From the NCBI GenBank assembly GCA_027314685.1, contig DAHVAI010000049.1:1-19252 (forward strand): 19,252 bases of DNA, in the 5' to 3' direction. Below are positions 1 through 6,963 of this stretch, one piece after another. Position numbers and translations under genes: made by a program. The notes beneath the pieces were generated by a model. That model was not told where the DNA came from. It searched no databases and saw only the letters and a program-made list of their open reading frames with translations. Positions within the stretch are counted from its first letter, which is position 1. Every line of letters starts with the position of its first letter. Origin of the DNA: Nitrososphaerota archaeon (GTDB lineage: Archaea > Thermoproteota > Nitrososphaeria > Nitrososphaerales > CADDZS01).

Positions 1-766
1 CTAGGCGTCCGCCACGACGCACCTGTATAACTTCGGCCATTATGCTCACTGCTATCTCTTGTTGGGTGATTGCGCCAATGTCCAAACCAACGGGTGCATA
101 CACCGTGAGAAGCTTATCGACCGGCACGCCTTTCTTGATTAGGTCGTTGTATCCAGCGTTAACCCTGTTCTTGCTTCCAATCATTCCTATGAATCGTGCT
201 TTTGAGTTTAGTACGACTTCGAGTGCCTCGACGTCATACCTGTGTTCGGTCAGAATCAAGATACTGTCGAATGGGGTTATTTTGATCTCTCGTATTTTGT
301 GAAGTACTGCTTGAGAAATTACCTCGTCAGCTTCTGGGAACGCCTCCTTCGTCGCAAACGGGTCAAGCACAAGAACCTTGTATCCCAACATGTGAGCAAT
401 TTGTGAGCATCCTATCGATATTCCCCCGGCTCCGAAAACTATCAGCCTTTCAGGTGGTTCAACTAGTTGCATCATCATCTTCACTTTTCCTCCGCAAGAC
501 ATCCCGATACCGCTCCAACTATCATCGCCCAAATTGAATTCTTCGATTCGCGTTTTGCCGTCTTGAAACAACAGTCTGGCTTGGTGTACGATGTACTTTT
601 CGATGCATCCGCCACCAACCGAGCCCCAGATCGGGCCGCTTTCTGGTATAGCCATGTTGGTCCCTTGACCTCTTGGGACAGATCCGTCAGATTCAACAAC
701 GTTCGCTACTACTACTCTGATTCCTTCGCAGATATTTTTGCTCACGAATGTGTAAAAATCCTCCAT
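1..766 (-). CDS. xdhC: XdhC/CoxI family Mo-cofactor insertion/sulfuration protein (3' end off window)
   Basis: XdhC-family proteins bind the molybdenum cofactor, assist its sulfuration and hand it to xanthine-oxidase-family hydroxylases in the cytoplasm. The frame is open from ATG 766 to the left edge, giving 255 residues without a stop, close to the usual family length. Visible landmarks: an N-terminal XdhC/CoxI domain with GSVGGGCIE at residues 48-56 (Cys54) and GIGMSCGG near 87-93 (Cys91), a Rossmann start FGAGG at 111-115, GMIGSKNR at 194-201, and the C-terminal APVGLDIGA (224-232) followed by EIAVSIMAE and VRRGGR. The start is 10 bp after the tusA stop, with an AGGTGA ribosome-binding site overlapping that stop, so the two genes are one operon. 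The Mo hydroxylase it serves is not in the window, although mocA lies about 4 kb away. Identity is clear; the exact client enzyme is unknown. Confidence 0.94.
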   Translation of the reverse strand, partial: MEDFYTFVSKNICEGIRVVVANVVESDGSVPRGQGTNMAIPESGPIWGSVGGGCIEKYIVHQARLLFQDGKTRIEEFNLGDDSWSGIGMSCGGKVKMMMQLVEPPERLIVFGAGGISIGCSQIAHMLGYKVLVLDPFATKEAFPEADEVISQAVLHKIREIKITPFDSILILTEHRYDVEALEVVLNSKARFIGMIGSKNRVNAGYNDLIKKGVPVDKLLTVYAPVGLDIGAITQQEIAVSIMAEVIQVRRGGRL

Positions 767-776
767 CGCAATTCAC

Positions 777-1094
777 CTAATCCCATCTTGTCCCACACGG
801 CCCTATTACCGGTACCTGATTGTCGACCTTCTTTTCAGGACTTTTCTTTACAATCAAGTGGAAATCTGAATTGATCTGATACGATTTCAGTATCTCCTGA
901 CCATGATTCCAGCAATACTTCAATACATTCTGCTTGGAACCTTCATCATTCACAATTATCTCAATGACTTTGCCAATTTCTTCTCGGGCAATAGCTTCCT
1001 TGGTCATGAACACTGGCTTTGGGCAGATTTGATTTTTGCAGTCGACTACGAGCGCCGATTGACCTTCAAGAACGTTGCTTACTTCAGATTGCAA
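777..1094 (-). CDS. tusA: TusA/SirA-family sulfur carrier
   Basis: A 105-residue protein with the TusA signature: DCKNQICPKPV at residues 18-28, where Cys24 of the CPxP motif would carry the persulfide. The fold pattern of the family follows (helix after CPKP, then a VIEIIVNDEGSK strand). The usual TusA is about 75-85 residues; this one has an N-terminal tail of some 14 residues and a C-terminal extension ending GPCGTRWD, with another Cys. The start is TTG at 1094, preceded at a distance by a GGAG. It is co-transcribed with xdhC, which suggests it supplies sulfur for Mo-cofactor sulfuration. It may also feed the DsrEFH-like complex at 3807-4792. Selenium-related YedF proteins share this domain, so a role with selenium cannot be excluded. 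Confidence 0.88.
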   Translation of the reverse strand: MQSEVSNVLEGQSALVVDCKNQICPKPVFMTKEAIAREEIGKVIEIIVNDEGSKQNVLKYCWNHGQEILKSYQINSDFHLIVKKSPEKKVDNQVPVIGPCGTRWD

Positions 1095-1138
1095 GACGGA
1101 AGAATTGTCTCCTACAGCAATCTACTGGCGTTCAAATT

Positions 1139-1168
1139 GATTTATTCGCAATCCCGAACCTGTTCGGG
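1139..1168 (-). promoter_or_regulatory. tusA-xdhC promoter with palindromic operator
   Basis: On the minus strand a TATA box (GAATAAATC, 1139-1147) lies about 49 bp before the tusA start. Five bases upstream of it is a perfect palindrome CCCGAA-CCTG-TTCGGG (1153-1168). The same 16-mer with one mismatch lies at the equivalent place before the cytochrome b operon (6948-6963). A site just upstream of TATA/BRE is typical of archaeal activators; that role is inferred. Confidence 0.6.
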
Positions 1169-1283
1169 CATCTGATGGCGGTGTTATATGAGATTCCGAG
1201 GTATAATTTGGAAGCAGTTTGGATTGTTCTTCGCAAACCTGAACCTATCTTCTCACTGCCAACATTGAGAATCGTATCTTCTC

Positions 1284-1291
1284 TTTATGTA
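1284..1291 (+). promoter_or_regulatory. TATA box of ctaB
   Basis: TTTATGTA centred 29 bp before the ctaB ATG, the spacing expected for a leaderless archaeal transcript. Confidence 0.5.
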
Positions 1292-1316
1292 ATCATGATT
1301 CATTTTACTATCACAG

Positions 1317-2213
1317 ATGCAACTGAGCGCCGCTGCTACAAAGCAAAAAGTGCGCGACTACTACGTAGAGACAAAGCCAAGCGTCGTGTACTTACTAGTA
1401 TTCACTGCCATAGCTTCATACATTGCTTCATCAGGATGGCACATTTCAGTCACAATGTTAGTTCTCGTTTCTGCCTCCGTTTTCTTGGGTTCTGCCGGGG
1501 CTAATACTCTTGGGAATTACTTCGACAGGGACATCGATGCGATGATGAAGCGAACTTGTCTTAGGCCAATTCCTTCAGGAAGGATAACCGCGGAGCATGC
1601 TGCCGAATACGGAATAGCGCTCTCTGTGCTCAGTCTCGTGATAACATTTTTCTTCATTTCTCATCTGAGCGCGCTTGCGATGGCTATTGGAATCGTCGAC
1701 TACGCTGCTGTGTACAGCTTTCTTCTGAAGAGAAGGAGCTCTTTGAACATAGTAATGGGTGGATTTTCGGGAGCGATGCCCGTCCTTGTTGCATTTTTCG
1801 CAGTCAGTGCGCCTGCAATTTCTCTCTACACTGCCCTGTTCATGGGATTTCTAGTATTCTTCTGGATACCAGAGCACATCTGGTCCTTAGCAATCAGATT
1901 TCGTGAAGATTATTCGCGGGCAAAGATACCCATGCTTCCAGTGGTCGTGTCCGAGAAGAAATCAGTCCAAGTCATTGCCCTGACAACAATCATGATGGTC
2001 GCTTATAGCATGCTACCAGCTTTCTTTCCTTGGATTGGGCTTCATTCTATTTACATCGTTTCGATGACTGCTCTTGGAATATTCATGCTAGCACTAAACG
2101 TCTGGCTGCTTTTCAATCCCAGCGCGACCAGTGCGTGGACTGTTTTCAAGATTTCAAGCCCTTATCTCTTCCTCGCTTTTGTTATGTTCATGCTTGACGT
2201 TCTAGTGCACTAG
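1317..2213 (+). CDS. ctaB: Protoheme IX farnesyltransferase (heme o synthase)
   Basis: Integral membrane UbiA-superfamily prenyltransferase that adds the farnesyl group to heme b to make heme o for haem-copper terminal oxidases. 298 residues, normal length. The first Asp-rich motif NYFDRDID is at residues 67-74, followed by RPIPSGRI; the second conserved block reads LLKRRSSLNIVMGG, and WIPEHIWSLAIRF plus DYSRAKIPMLPVV match the CtaB pattern (WTPxHFWALA, DYxxAGVPMLPVV). About nine hydrophobic helices are visible. The start ATG is 29 bp after a TATA box, so the message is probably leaderless. It is divergent from tusA-xdhC and convergent with the ribokinase-like gene, hence probably monocistronic. 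It implies an aerobic respiratory chain with haem o or haem a; no oxidase subunit is present here. Confidence 0.95.
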   Translation: MQLSAAATKQKVRDYYVETKPSVVYLLVFTAIASYIASSGWHISVTMLVLVSASVFLGSAGANTLGNYFDRDIDAMMKRTCLRPIPSGRITAEHAAEYGIALSVLSLVITFFFISHLSALAMAIGIVDYAAVYSFLLKRRSSLNIVMGGFSGAMPVLVAFFAVSAPAISLYTALFMGFLVFFWIPEHIWSLAIRFREDYSRAKIPMLPVVVSEKKSVQVIALTTIMMVAYSMLPAFFPWIGLHSIYIVSMTALGIFMLALNVWLLFNPSATSAWTVFKISSPYLFLAFVMFMLDVLVH

Positions 2214-2239
2214 CTCCATAACGAACTATCAGCCAAATA

Positions 2240-3112
2240 TCAAATGGTGTCGACTGTTCTCCTTACCGCTTCGGCAATGTGGTCAATCAGTTCGAAAACC
2301 CTGGTACGAGGCGTAGGATTGCAAAGCTGTCCCGCGAGCCTGTTAGCCTTTGAGGCAACAAGTCCAGCTATCACCGGATCGAAACCGCCAGACACAAGTA
2401 CAGAAACCATTCCAGTGATCGTATCGCCAGTTCCACCCATAGCTTCCATAGCAGGGATATTTGGCTCGGATATTTCGTGAATAACATTGCCGCCATCCAC
2501 GATGTAATCCGTTGGGCCTTTTACCAACAGATATCTGGGCGCGTTCTTCGTTTCATACGCTACGTGGACCAGTCTCAGAACTTCTGACGTATCGACTTCG
2601 AAGAGCGCAGCTTTCACGTATGCTGGATGCCCAGCGTCAGGGTCAGCCAAGAATGATATTTCTCCTGCATCTGGAGTAAAAAGATCAAACTTGTCACATA
2701 GTTTAGTCGCCTTTGCTATCAACAAGGCTCCAGCGTCAGCGATCATGAATGGCCTCTTCAACCAATAGTCAGTCATTTCAACAAAGTCCATGAACTCTTT
2801 CCTAAGCGGCAGTATGTAATGCACCGTGACTGCAGACGCCCCGAGTGCGCCCGCATCCTGGGTTAGGTACCTGTAAACCATTCTTGAACCGGTGCCGTCT
2901 CCGAGGTCGCCAGCGACGACGCCCATAGGCGGCTCGATACCAAGAGCTTCAGCCGTCTTTGATGCTGCAGCCATCATAGCCACTGCACCTATCGAATGCA
3001 TTTCTTTGGGAATCTCGGTCTGATCTATGAACATGTCAGAGTGATCATACTTGATTTTCCCAATGATTACAGAAGTGTATTCTACTGGCAGCGTTCCTGA
3101 GAGAAGAAGCAA
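2240..3112 (-). CDS. NAD(P)HX-dehydratase-like ribokinase-fold protein
   Basis: 290 residues resembling the C-terminal Carb_kinase (NnrD/YjeF) domain, which in NnrD performs ATP/ADP-dependent dehydration of hydrated NAD(P)H. Visible motifs: GDLGDGTGS at residues 68-76, IADAGAL near 124-130, TPDAGE at 146-151 (compare LTPHPGE in NnrD), LLVKGPTD near 196-202 and the ribokinase-family anion hole and base GGTGDTITG at 226-234 (Asp230). The start is TTG at 3112, one base after the stop of the upstream DUF3343-like gene, so translation is coupled. There is no YjeF_N epimerase domain and the sequence is divergent from NnrD, so the substrate is open. Fixed pairing with a putative S/Se carrier, inside a sulfur/Mo island, suggests a role other than NAD(P)HX repair. 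Fold assignment is fairly sure, function is not. Confidence 0.7.
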   Translation of the reverse strand: MLLLSGTLPVEYTSVIIGKIKYDHSDMFIDQTEIPKEMHSIGAVAMMAAASKTAEALGIEPPMGVVAGDLGDGTGSRMVYRYLTQDAGALGASAVTVHYILPLRKEFMDFVEMTDYWLKRPFMIADAGALLIAKATKLCDKFDLFTPDAGEISFLADPDAGHPAYVKAALFEVDTSEVLRLVHVAYETKNAPRYLLVKGPTDYIVDGGNVIHEISEPNIPAMEAMGGTGDTITGMVSVLVSGGFDPVIAGLVASKANRLAGQLCNPTPRTRVFELIDHIAEAVRRTVDTI

Positions 3113-3113
3113 G

Positions 3114-3650
3114 CTACTTGTTCAACCCCTTCCACTGCTTTAGGGCGATTTCGTACGCCTTTTGTAGAGTGTAGGCACAGAGCGTGTGTCCGATCTGAGC
3201 AGGAGGGTCCACGCTTTCAAGGTTCTTTCCAATCATTTGCATTGCAAGCAAAGGAATATCTGGACAACCTCCTCCAGAAATGTTGACTATGATTCCAGTG
3301 ATCTTCTCATAGGTGAGCTTCATGTTGCCAACCCTAATCATGAGATAAACCCCGTAGTCTACTTGCTTCACGAGATTGCTCAGTTGGAGCTCAGGTAAAT
3401 CACCTCCAAACTTGAAGATCACATCCATTACCAGAATTCCGCGCTCTTTCAATAACTTCTCTGCGCTAGCTACTTCTTGAATAGGGATGGAAATCGCAAG
3501 GTCGCAACCTGTTCTTACGTCAGGTGGAGGAGATCCCGAATGAGTGTTGAACCCTGCGCTTGCTAGAATGTCCTCAGCCCTCATGCCGTCCCTAAAGTGC
3601 TCGAATAAGAAGACAGATCGGTCTTCCTTGCTTTCAGTTTCAGTTGTCAA
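3114..3650 (-). CDS. DUF3343-like putative Se/S carrier with extra C-terminal domain
   Basis: 178 residues. Residues 12-75 match the DUF3343 pattern (putative Se/S carrier-like): VFLFEHFRDGMRAEDIL, then VRTGCDLAISI with Cys49 in the usual place, then AEKLLKERGI. The remaining hundred residues form a second domain I do not recognise, with GGGCPDIPLL and a GHTLCAYTLQKAYE segment, each carrying a Cys. The start is TTG at 3650: the frame has an upstream stop and no ATG, and a TATA-like TTTCTTAATAG (3675-3685) is centred 30 bp before it, so the mRNA is probably leaderless. It is the first gene of a two-gene operon with the ribokinase-fold protein and is divergent from dsrEHF. DUF3343 proteins are often near selenium or sulfur handling genes; a sulfur carrier role is inferred from that and from the context. 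Confidence 0.6.
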   Translation of the reverse strand: MTTETESKEDRSVFLFEHFRDGMRAEDILASAGFNTHSGSPPPDVRTGCDLAISIPIQEVASAEKLLKERGILVMDVIFKFGGDLPELQLSNLVKQVDYGVYLMIRVGNMKLTYEKITGIIVNISGGGCPDIPLLAMQMIGKNLESVDPPAQIGHTLCAYTLQKAYEIALKQWKGLNK

Positions 3651-3674
3651 ACAGATGTTTCTTTGGTAACCATG

Positions 3675-3685
3675 CTATTAAGAAA
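3675..3685 (-). promoter_or_regulatory. TATA box of the DUF3343-like/ribokinase-like operon
   Basis: Minus-strand TTTCTTAATAG centred about 30 bp before the TTG start at 3650. The 156 bp between this start and dsrE at 3807 hold both divergent promoters; the dsrE TATA candidate is TTTATGAT at 3773-3780. Confidence 0.4.
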
Positions 3686-3806
3686 TTTGAGGCGTAGTGA
3701 ATCACCTGTGAAACGGCTCAACCGCTCTAACTATTGATTTTCCACATTCCCGAGGTACGTAACGAGAAAATGTTTATGATGCCAATTCCTCTATCTTAGC
3801 GACAAC

Positions 3807-4161
3807 ATGACTCACTTCGGAATCATACTTATGTGGGGGGCCGTATCAAAAGCAGAGATGGGAAACAGCCTGCCATATCGCAGATGCAGCATTACGAAGA
3901 TCCGATTCAGTAACCTTCTTTCTGTTCATGGACGGAATTTACAACGCGCTTGCAACCCAGCACTTTCCTGGTGTCAAGAAGGTTCCGAAGGATTACTTTC
4001 AGTCATTGATGGATCGTGGTGCAGAGGTGTACGGATGCGAAGTCTGCACAAATAATAGGGGCCTCGAAGAAGGTAAGGATTATCTCAAAGGGATCAAGAT
4101 TACAGGAGCGGCGATTGTCTCAACCATGGTTGAGAGCTGCGACAGGATAATTACGCTTTGA
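3807..4161 (+). pseudogene. DsrE/TusD-like sulfurtransferase subunit, interrupted by a +1 frameshift
   Basis: First gene of a dsrE-dsrH-dsrF-like set, the complex that relays persulfide sulfur from TusA. The first frame starts at ATG 3807 and gives MTHFGIILMWG; the family sequence then continues in the next frame as PYQKQRWETACHIADAA and so on through VTFFLFMDGIYNAL to the stop at 4159-4161. The join falls in TG-GGGGG: the run 3835-3840 has six G; with five the gene reads as one 117-residue DsrE-family protein. The C-terminal half carries GCEVC, a likely site for the active cysteine. Without correction only a 77-residue fragment from ATG 3928 is intact. A homopolymer assembly error is the likeliest cause; programmed frameshifting, slippage-based phase variation or a real mutation are alternatives. 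The neighbours downstream are intact, which argues for a functional operon. Confidence 0.75.
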
Positions 4162-4174
4162 GAGGCAAGAAGTT

Positions 4175-4432
4175 ATGACAGTTTATTTGGTCGATGAGTC
4201 GTCGTTCGCGCTAGCTAAATCGTTTGCGTCAAAAGATAGTGATGCGCATCTAGTACTCTTGGAAGATGCGGTCTATCATGCAACTACGGAACGCAATGGC
4301 CAGTTGTACGCGATAACTGACGACGTGGAGCGAAGAGGATTGAGATCAAAGTTACAGCCTAGCATAGTTCTCATCAGCTATGACCAAATGGTCGAGATGA
4401 TGGAGAGGGAAAGAGTTGTCAACCTTCTGTAG
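4175..4432 (+). CDS. DsrH/TusB-family sulfur relay protein
   Basis: 85 residues matching DsrH/TusB across the whole length: an N-terminal VYLVDESSFALA, the central LVLLEDAVYHAT, GQLYAITDDVERRGL, and the end VEMMERERVVNLL (compare the W-x-L ending of TusB). In the known DsrEFH/TusBCD hexamer this is the small structural subunit; it has no cysteine here, as in TusB. It starts 13 bp after the dsrE stop and its stop is immediately followed by the TTG of the dsrF-like gene, so all three are one transcript. The complex probably accepts sulfur from TusA (777-1094) in the cytoplasm, for tRNA thiolation, Mo-cofactor sulfuration or dissimilatory sulfur use; the sequence does not decide which. Confidence 0.82.
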   Translation: MTVYLVDESSFALAKSFASKDSDAHLVLLEDAVYHATTERNGQLYAITDDVERRGLRSKLQPSIVLISYDQMVEMMERERVVNLL

Positions 4433-4792
4433 TTGAGAAACTTGAAAAGAGTCTTCATTTCCTTCCTCAATTCCCCGGTCGGTAGCACATTCTATCTTGA
4501 GGGACTGCGTCTAGCACTTGGAACTCTCAGCGGTTCCGAAGATCACAATGTTACGGTGGCCTATCTAGGAAGGGGTGCAAGGTGCGCACTCAAAGGGGTC
4601 GACAAATCTTACGCGGTTGGATTGATTGAACTATTCAAAAAGAATGCAGCGGGGAAGAGGTTCTACGTCGACAAAGAGTCGTTAAGCCAAGAAGCAATTT
4701 CAGAATCAGAGCTGGACGAAAGTTTCGAGGTCACAACTAGGGATGAGCTTCGTAAGAAGATCCTCGAAGCTGACGTCACGTTTAGCTTCTGA
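4433..4792 (+). CDS. DsrF/TusC-family sulfur relay protein
   Basis: 119 residues, start TTG directly after the dsrH stop codon (zero spacing, coupled translation). The N-terminus KRVFISFLNSPVGSTFYLEGLRLALG is the DsrE/F-like Rossmann start; TVAYLGRGARCALKGVDKS corresponds to the DsrF F(V)DDGVYxLLKG segment; FYVDKESLSQEAISESELD and EADVTFSF match the DsrF C-terminal pattern (CAESLxxRGLxxxDL, ADxVLSF). It is the last gene of the dsrEHF-like set and ends 4 bp from the convergent mocA. A single Cys (in GARCALKG) is present; in DsrF proteins cysteine is not strictly required. The order E-H-F differs from the common E-F-H. Family membership is well supported, subunit equivalence somewhat less. Confidence 0.78.
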   Translation: MRNLKRVFISFLNSPVGSTFYLEGLRLALGTLSGSEDHNVTVAYLGRGARCALKGVDKSYAVGLIELFKKNAAGKRFYVDKESLSQEAISESELDESFEVTTRDELRKKILEADVTFSF

Positions 4793-4796
4793 ACTT

Positions 4797-5435
4797 TCAT
4801 TTCTCTAATTTTAGTTTCTCAAACCGTTTGAGATCGTCTTGAGTATCGAGATCGAAGAGAGCACCTGTGCCTGCCTCCACAGTAACTGCTTGTGATAAGT
4901 GGTTAACCACTACCTTCTTCAGACCCCGTGTGCTTTCGTCTATCTCCATTATCTCCTTGAACAGACTCCTGTCAAAAAGGATCGGATGACCAGATCTTCC
5001 TTGATGGCTAGCACTCACTATGGGAGCGCGAGTCTGCTCGTATTTGTCAATCACTCTATTGATTATTTTCTCCGAAGTTAACGCCATGTCGCCGGGCTGT
5101 ATCATTATCGCATTAGCATCTGGACTCGCTGCAGATAGTCCCTTTCTTACTGAGAAGCTTTGTCCCTTCATATAATCCTCGTTGAAAACGATTCTGCATC
5201 CGTATCCTTGAAGCAAAGATCTCACCTTTTGGTCATCATGGCCCGATACGACGAGTACTTCGCTAACACGTGAGCGAAGAGCTGTTGAGACTACACGGAC
5301 TAGCAGCGGTGTATTCTCTACAGGTTCCAGCATCTTGTTCCTTCCAAATCTGGAAGAGAGCCCCGCCGCAAGCACTATCATAGTTATGCGGCGATTGGAG
5401 TTTTCCCTAGCTCCTAGTTCTCCCTGGAAAGTCAT
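4797..5435 (-). CDS. mocA: Molybdenum cofactor cytidylyltransferase (MocA-like)
   Basis: 212 residues of the MobA-like NTP transferase family. LAAGLSSRFGRNK near residues 22-34 is the nucleotide-binding signature LAAGxSxRxGxxK; further motifs are VVSGHDD, IMIQPGDMAL (PGDMP-like metal site), SGHPILF and DLDTQDDL at the C-terminus, the last two typical of MocA rather than MobA. MocA converts Moco to molybdopterin cytosine dinucleotide, used by xanthine-oxidase-family hydroxylases such as CO dehydrogenase. That agrees with xdhC at the left edge. The start may be ATG 5435 or an internal ATG at 5381 that gives MIVLAAG directly; the first adds 18 unlikely-looking residues. It is last in the operon cytochrome b-membrane protein-mocA, 44 bp after the previous stop, and so lies under the palindromic operator at 6948-6963. 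Confidence 0.85.
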   Translation of the reverse strand: MTFQGELGARENSNRRITMIVLAAGLSSRFGRNKMLEPVENTPLLVRVVSTALRSRVSEVLVVSGHDDQKVRSLLQGYGCRIVFNEDYMKGQSFSVRKGLSAASPDANAIMIQPGDMALTSEKIINRVIDKYEQTRAPIVSASHQGRSGHPILFDRSLFKEIMEIDESTRGLKKVVVNHLSQAVTVEAGTGALFDLDTQDDLKRFEKLKLEK

Positions 5436-5479
5436 GCCAATCCTAGAGCAGGCTTGTTATGCTGCCGAAATTAGTCTTT

Positions 5480-5953
5480 TCACTTAAAGTATCTTTTGGC
5501 GATAGAACCTACTATTATGCCCCATATCATGTAGCATATTGCAAGCGGTGCGAACAATGCCAGTGAGCTACTGAGACCCATCTGGAACAGTGTGCCTGAA
5601 AATTGCGGGAGCGAGTTAACCATCATTACCAGAGCCGTGAGTATCAGACCGATTCCAGCCACGCCCAAACCTTCCGTTATTGTGAATTGTCTGAAAGCAA
5701 ACGCTAGAAGCAAGCCTCCGATTACACCTATCGCCAAGAACCACACAAGTCCGTTCAACGAGATTTCATACGCTGGTCCTGATGATCCAAACATCGAGCC
5801 AACGACCGCAAACCACGGAACTTTGATCAAGTTCAGCGCCGTCACTACGATTATCGCGAGCCCCATTCCAACGCTCGCTACAAAGCCCGATACAATGCCG
5901 AGCTCTGCTCTTGTCAAGAGCGAAACTGTTGCTCTTTCTGGTCTTGCTGCCAT
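5480..5953 (-). CDS. Four-helix membrane protein of unknown function, linked to cytochrome b
   Basis: 157 residues from ATG 5953, which follows the cytochrome b stop by one base (TAG-A-ATG), so the two are translationally coupled; a longer reading from 6040 would overlap the cytochrome gene by 86 bp and is unlikely. Four hydrophobic segments are visible near residues 18-42, 68-88, 93-113 and 128-150, with a basic C-terminus (AKRYFK). There is no Cys-rich motif, and no His pair that would suggest haem binding. I do not recognise the family. Its constant position between a cytochrome b subunit and mocA suggests a second membrane subunit or assembly factor for a Mo-dependent quinone-reducing complex; this is inference. 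Confidence 0.65.
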   Translation of the reverse strand: MAARPERATVSLLTRAELGIVSGFVASVGMGLAIIVVTALNLIKVPWFAVVGSMFGSSGPAYEISLNGLVWFLAIGVIGGLLLAFAFRQFTITEGLGVAGIGLILTALVMMVNSLPQFSGTLFQMGLSSSLALFAPLAICYMIWGIIVGSIAKRYFK

Positions 5954-5954
5954 T

Positions 5955-6893
5955 CTAAACACTCTCCAGAGCTCCCTTTTCCAAAGCAACCTCAGGCTTG
6001 AGTTGAGTTGCAGATTCAGTTGCTCTTGTAAGTGGAACATGTGCTTGTGGCGCCTTATCTTTTGGCTCTTCCTTCTTTGACTTCTCGACTAGTTTCCAGC
6101 GCTCTGGGTTGTACTCCTCGTCATAAGTCTTCTTGGAAATGTTGCCCGTGAAAATTGCCCTAAGTATGGGCCAGTTGACAGGAAGCACACCAAAGTAAAT
6201 GTGTCCTATTATAATACCTACAAAGAGGTAGGCGAATATGTCATGAAGCTGTCTGAAAAGCGAGTCAATACCAGGGTTGATGGTACCAATCAGACCAAAA
6301 GGATTCCACATGTAAAGACCGGTTATTCCAAGAGCAGTAAGTGACAAAGCCATTCCCCAGTGCAAAGTCTTCATGAAGATGTCGTACTTGCCACCCTTCG
6401 CATACTTCTTGGTCGCGCCAAAAAAGTTGGCTGCTCTGAGCGGAAGATCCTTGATGTCCTTTCTGCCAATCCAGATGTTCCACCAACCACGCTTTATCGC
6501 CAAGTCCCATACAATGTGTACTGCCATCAGTACAAGAAGAGCCCAAACCATCGTAGTGTGGACATAGTCCAGACCAATCGCATTGGTAACACCAAAGGAT
6601 GCCATTAGGAAAGTAAAGGTACTAGGGAAGATTAGTGATAGACCAGTGATGATCAACAATCCCATGACTATGAATAGAGCCCAGTGATAGACTCGCTCAA
6701 CGACATCGAATGCCCTAATCATCCCTTCTTCCGATTCTCCCGGTCTAGCCGAGCTTGGCTTCTCCGGTTCTCTAAATGATCTGCGTGACCAGTGAACTAC
6801 CACCATAGCAACGAACAGAAGCACTATGATAGCTCCGTATACGACTGGAAGTCTTGTCAAAGGTACTGTTGATAACAGAACTGCGCCAAACAA
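5955..6893 (-). CDS. Cytochrome b561-type membrane subunit (formate dehydrogenase gamma-like)
   Basis: 312 residues, start TTG 6893. After an N-terminal helix (14-34) and a polar linker comes a four-helix di-haem cytochrome b of the FdnI/hydrogenase cytochrome b type: His70 in VERVYHWALF, His112 and His126 spaced by 13 residues, His178 in TLHWGM, His217 and His231 again spaced by 13. Such subunits anchor periplasmic or cytoplasmic oxidoreductases and pass electrons to or from quinone. About 60 C-terminal residues form a charged Lys/Glu-rich tail, longer than usual. It heads an operon with a four-helix protein and mocA, so the partner is probably a molybdenum enzyme; no Fe-S or catalytic subunit is in the window. 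A role with a hydrogenase or sulfur-compound reductase remains possible. Confidence 0.85.
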   Translation of the reverse strand: MFGAVLLSTVPLTRLPVVYGAIIVLLFVAMVVVHWSRRSFREPEKPSSARPGESEEGMIRAFDVVERVYHWALFIVMGLLIITGLSLIFPSTFTFLMASFGVTNAIGLDYVHTTMVWALLVLMAVHIVWDLAIKRGWWNIWIGRKDIKDLPLRAANFFGATKKYAKGGKYDIFMKTLHWGMALSLTALGITGLYMWNPFGLIGTINPGIDSLFRQLHDIFAYLFVGIIIGHIYFGVLPVNWPILRAIFTGNISKKTYDEEYNPERWKLVEKSKKEEPKDKAPQAHVPLTRATESATQLKPEVALEKGALESV

Positions 6894-6929
6894 TCTGATC
6901 CTACATCCACTGGCAGTATTGAGCCTAGC

Positions 6930-6963
6930 GGATTATATTTCGAATTGCCCGAACCTGTTTGGG
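6930..6963 (-). promoter_or_regulatory. Promoter and operator of the cytochrome b-mocA operon
   Basis: Minus-strand GAAATATAATCC (6930-6941) is a strong archaeal TATA box 43 bp before the TTG start. Seven bases upstream lies CCCGAACCTGTTTGGG on the plus strand (6948-6963), identical in 15 of 16 bases to the palindrome before tusA (1153-1168). Confidence 0.6.

Noticed and set aside
467..874. Plus-strand ORF of 135 codons
   Set aside because: It lies across xdhC and tusA on the other strand and has no family character; it is a shadow.
1019..1504. Plus-strand ORF of 161 codons across the tusA start and the ctaB start
   Set aside because: It overlaps two well-supported genes and its composition (Arg/Cys-rich, no motif) is not protein-like.
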